Part shown: one piece after another, positions 5,442 through 8,529 of the stretch
How positions within the stretch are numbered: the first letter of the stretch is position 1
How the letters are laid out: every line of letters starts with the position of its first letter
Source: CAZYMF01 sp964648215
GTDB lineage: Bacteria > Desulfobacterota > Binatia > HRBIN30 > JACQVA1
Assembly (NCBI GenBank): GCA_964648215.1
Contig: CAZYMF010000209.1
Span: 1 to 8,529 of the forward strand
Reading direction: 5' to 3'
DNA: 8,529 bases
Notes under the pieces: model-generated
Told to the model about the DNA's origin: nothing
Databases searched by the model: none
Seen by the model: only the letters and a program-made list of their open reading frames with translations
Translations under genes and position numbers: made by a program

Positions 5442-6971
5442 TTGAAACCGGCAGGACAACTCGGTGCCGTCGTGATGGCGGCTGGTCTGGGCACGCGGAT
5501 GCGCTCGCGTCGCGCCAAGGTGCTGCACGCGCTCGCCGGCGTGCCGCTGATCCGATACCCGCTGGCGACGCTGTCGGCGCTCGGAGCCTCGCCGCTGGTC
5601 GTCGTCGTCGGCCATCAGGCCGAGGAGGTGGCCGCGGCCTGCAGCGGATTGACGGCCACCTTTGCCACGCAAAAGGAGCAGCGGGGTACCGGCGACGCCG
5701 TGCGCTGCGCCGCCGCGGCGCTGGCGGGATACGATGGGGATCTGCTCATCCTTCCCAGCGACCTGCCGCTGCTGCGGATCGAGACGCTGCGCTCCCTGGT
5801 GGGGGCGCACCGCGTCGCCGGCGCCGTTCTCTCCCTGCTCACCGCGCGCGTCGCCGAGCCGCGCGGCTACGGTCGCGTCGTGCGCGAGGCGGGGCGGGTC
5901 AGCCGGATCGTCGAGGATCGCGATGCCACCCCCGAGCTGCTGGGGATTCGCGAGGTGAACGTCGGCGTCTACTGCGTCTCCGCGCCCTTCCTGTTCTCCG
6001 CGCTCGAGCGCTTGCGCCCCGACAACGCGCAGAAGGAGCTCTATCTGACCGACATCGTCGGCCAGGCCGCGGAGGCCGGACACACTGTCGCCGACGCGCT
6101 GGTCGCCGAGGAGGAGGTGATGCAGGTGAGCTCGCGCGCCGATCTCGCCGCGGTCGAGCGCGCCCTGCGGCAGCGGCTCGCGCGCCGGTGGATGGACGAG
6201 GGGGTGACGATCGAGGACCCCGACACCGCCTACATCGGTCCCGAGGTGACCATCGGTCGCGACACGACCATCGGCCCCAACGTCATCCTGCGCGGTCGCA
6301 CGCGGATTGGGGCCGAGTGCCGGCTCGATGGCAGCGCTCTGGTGGTCGACTCCGAGATCGGTGACGGTGTCCACCTCAAGTTCTCCGTGGTCGTGGCCGA
6401 GGCCCAGGTCGGCGACCGCAGCACGGTCGGCCCGTTTGCGAATCTGCGGCCGGGCACGCGCCTGTCGGCCGGCGTTCACATCGGCGATTTCGTCGAGACC
6501 AAGAACGCCGTGCTCGGCCCCGGCGTGAAGGCCAATCACCTCGCCTACATCGGCGACGCCGAGATCGGTCGCGAGACCAACGTCGGCGCCGGCACCATCA
6601 CCTGCAACTACGACGGGTTTCGCAAAGAGCGCACGGTGGTCGGTGAGCGGGTGATGATCGGCAGCGACTCGCAGCTGATCGCACCGGTGACGGTGGGCGA
6701 CGACGCCTACGTGGCGACGGGAACGACGGTGATGACGGATGTCCCGGCCGGGGCCCTCGTCTTCAGCCGCAAGCCGCAGGAGATCCGCCCCGGCTGGGTG
6801 GCGGAGCGGCGCGCCCGCAAGGCCGGCAAGAAGGCGGCGAGCAAGACCGGCGAGAAGGCGGCGGCGAGCAAGGCGGCGCGAAAGAAGAAGACGGCGACTT
6901 CGTCGAAGAAGGCGAAGGCGCGCCGACCCGACAAGGCTCGCGGGCGCACCGCGGGCAAGAAGCGACGCTGA
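5442..6971 (+). CDS. glmU: Bifunctional GlmU: GlcN-1-P acetyltransferase / GlcNAc-1-P uridylyltransferase
   Basis: Makes UDP-GlcNAc in two cytoplasmic steps. The N-terminal uridylyltransferase domain has VVMAAGLGTRM (10-20), Lys26, EQRGTGDAV, SDLPLL with Asp107, GYGRV and DNAQKELYLTDI. The C-terminal left-handed beta-helix (about 250-440) has hexapeptide repeats, NLRPG, ETKNA, NHLAYIGD with the likely catalytic His366 (E. coli H363), and GAGTITCNYDG. Two oddities stand out. Ser230 replaces the Asn that with Asp105 binds Mg in E. coli (N227). Residues 454-509 form a tail with 25 Lys/Arg and 15 Ala out of 56, making the protein about 50 residues longer than E. coli GlmU. The TTG start is forced: no other start lies between the upstream in-frame TGA (5406) and the Rossmann strand, and no Shine-Dalgarno precedes it. 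glmS follows after 72 bp. Confidence 0.96.
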   Translation: MKPAGQLGAVVMAAGLGTRMRSRRAKVLHALAGVPLIRYPLATLSALGASPLVVVVGHQAEEVAAACSGLTATFATQKEQRGTGDAVRCAAAALAGYDGDLLILPSDLPLLRIETLRSLVGAHRVAGAVLSLLTARVAEPRGYGRVVREAGRVSRIVEDRDATPELLGIREVNVGVYCVSAPFLFSALERLRPDNAQKELYLTDIVGQAAEAGHTVADALVAEEEVMQVSSRADLAAVERALRQRLARRWMDEGVTIEDPDTAYIGPEVTIGRDTTIGPNVILRGRTRIGAECRLDGSALVVDSEIGDGVHLKFSVVVAEAQVGDRSTVGPFANLRPGTRLSAGVHIGDFVETKNAVLGPGVKANHLAYIGDAEIGRETNVGAGTITCNYDGFRKERTVVGERVMIGSDSQLIAPVTVGDDAYVATGTTVMTDVPAGALVFSRKPQEIRPGWVAERRARKAGKKAASKTGEKAAASKAARKKKTATSSKKAKARRPDKARGRTAGKKRR

Positions 6972-6998
6972 GGATCCGACCGCGGGCGGTCCCCATCC
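6972..6998 (+). other. Stem-loop between glmU and glmS
   Basis: GACCGC (6978-6983) pairs with GCGGTC (6986-6991), and flanking ggat/atcc could extend the stem. There is no U-tract, so termination is unlikely. It may be a processing or stabilising hairpin in a glmU-glmS transcript. The 72-bp spacer has no room for, and shows no sign of, a glmS ribozyme. Confidence 0.35.
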
Positions 6999-7043
6999 GA
7001 ACGACCGTGATGCAGCTCATCCGAGCGTAGAGGAGCAACGACG

Positions 7044-8529
<1,486 letters not shown>

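Noticed and set aside
5400..6539. A 379-codon minus-strand frame
   Set aside because: It is antisense to glmU, shows no recognisable domain and has the composition of a shadow frame.
6972..7043. A glmS ribozyme or riboswitch ahead of glmS
   Set aside because: The spacer is only 72 bp and has none of the ribozyme's extended pseudoknot structure; the ribozyme is mainly known from Gram-positive bacteria.

Overview
The window is high-GC bacterial DNA (by eye about two thirds G+C) with dense coding on both strands. It holds six complete protein genes and one that runs off the right edge. The gene content and the dispersed intergenic repeats suggest an uncultured Gram-negative of the deltaproteobacterial/Binatota type. 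That assignment is inference; no rRNA or taxonomic marker is present.

Layout. Positions 1-114 are a repeat-rich 3' flank. On the minus strand follow a crotonase-family protein (115-918) and, upstream of it in transcription order, a family I inorganic pyrophosphatase (989-1636); 70 bp separate them, so they probably share a transcript. A divergent region (1637-1851) leads to a plus-strand small flavin reductase (1852-2322). After a 222-bp spacer with several perfect palindromes come three overlapping type IV prepilin-like genes (PilV-like, PilW-like, PilX-like; 2545-5083). The third carries a long Gly-Asn-rich repeat region, probably a beta-solenoid. A 358-bp non-coding stretch (5084-5441) is mostly a composite repeat and ends in a near-consensus promoter. 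That promoter sits almost on top of glmU (5442-6971), followed by glmS (7044 to the edge).

How the genes work together. GlmS makes glucosamine-6-phosphate; GlmU acetylates and uridylylates glucosamine-1-phosphate to UDP-GlcNAc for peptidoglycan and lipopolysaccharide. The three prepilin-like genes look like a minor-pilin priming/tip cassette, translationally coupled by 1-4-base overlaps, but no major pilin, ATPase, secretin or PilY1 gene is in view. The pyrophosphatase removes PPi, a by-product of acyl-CoA ligases and of GlmU; a functional link is possible but not shown.

The least ordinary parts are: (1) two inverted copies of a composite repeat with conserved ends and unrelated middles, each starting at a stop codon; (2) a glmU whose only workable start is a TTG about 10 nt after a TATAAT box, suggesting a leaderless mRNA; (3) a histone-H1-like Lys/Ala/Arg tail on GlmU and a Ser in place of an expected Mg-ligand Asn; (4) the PilX-like protein with its Gly-Asn repeats; (5) a palindrome cluster in front of the pilin cassette; (6) a crotonase lacking both classical catalytic glutamates. 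I saw no tRNA, rRNA, CRISPR array, transposase or phage gene.
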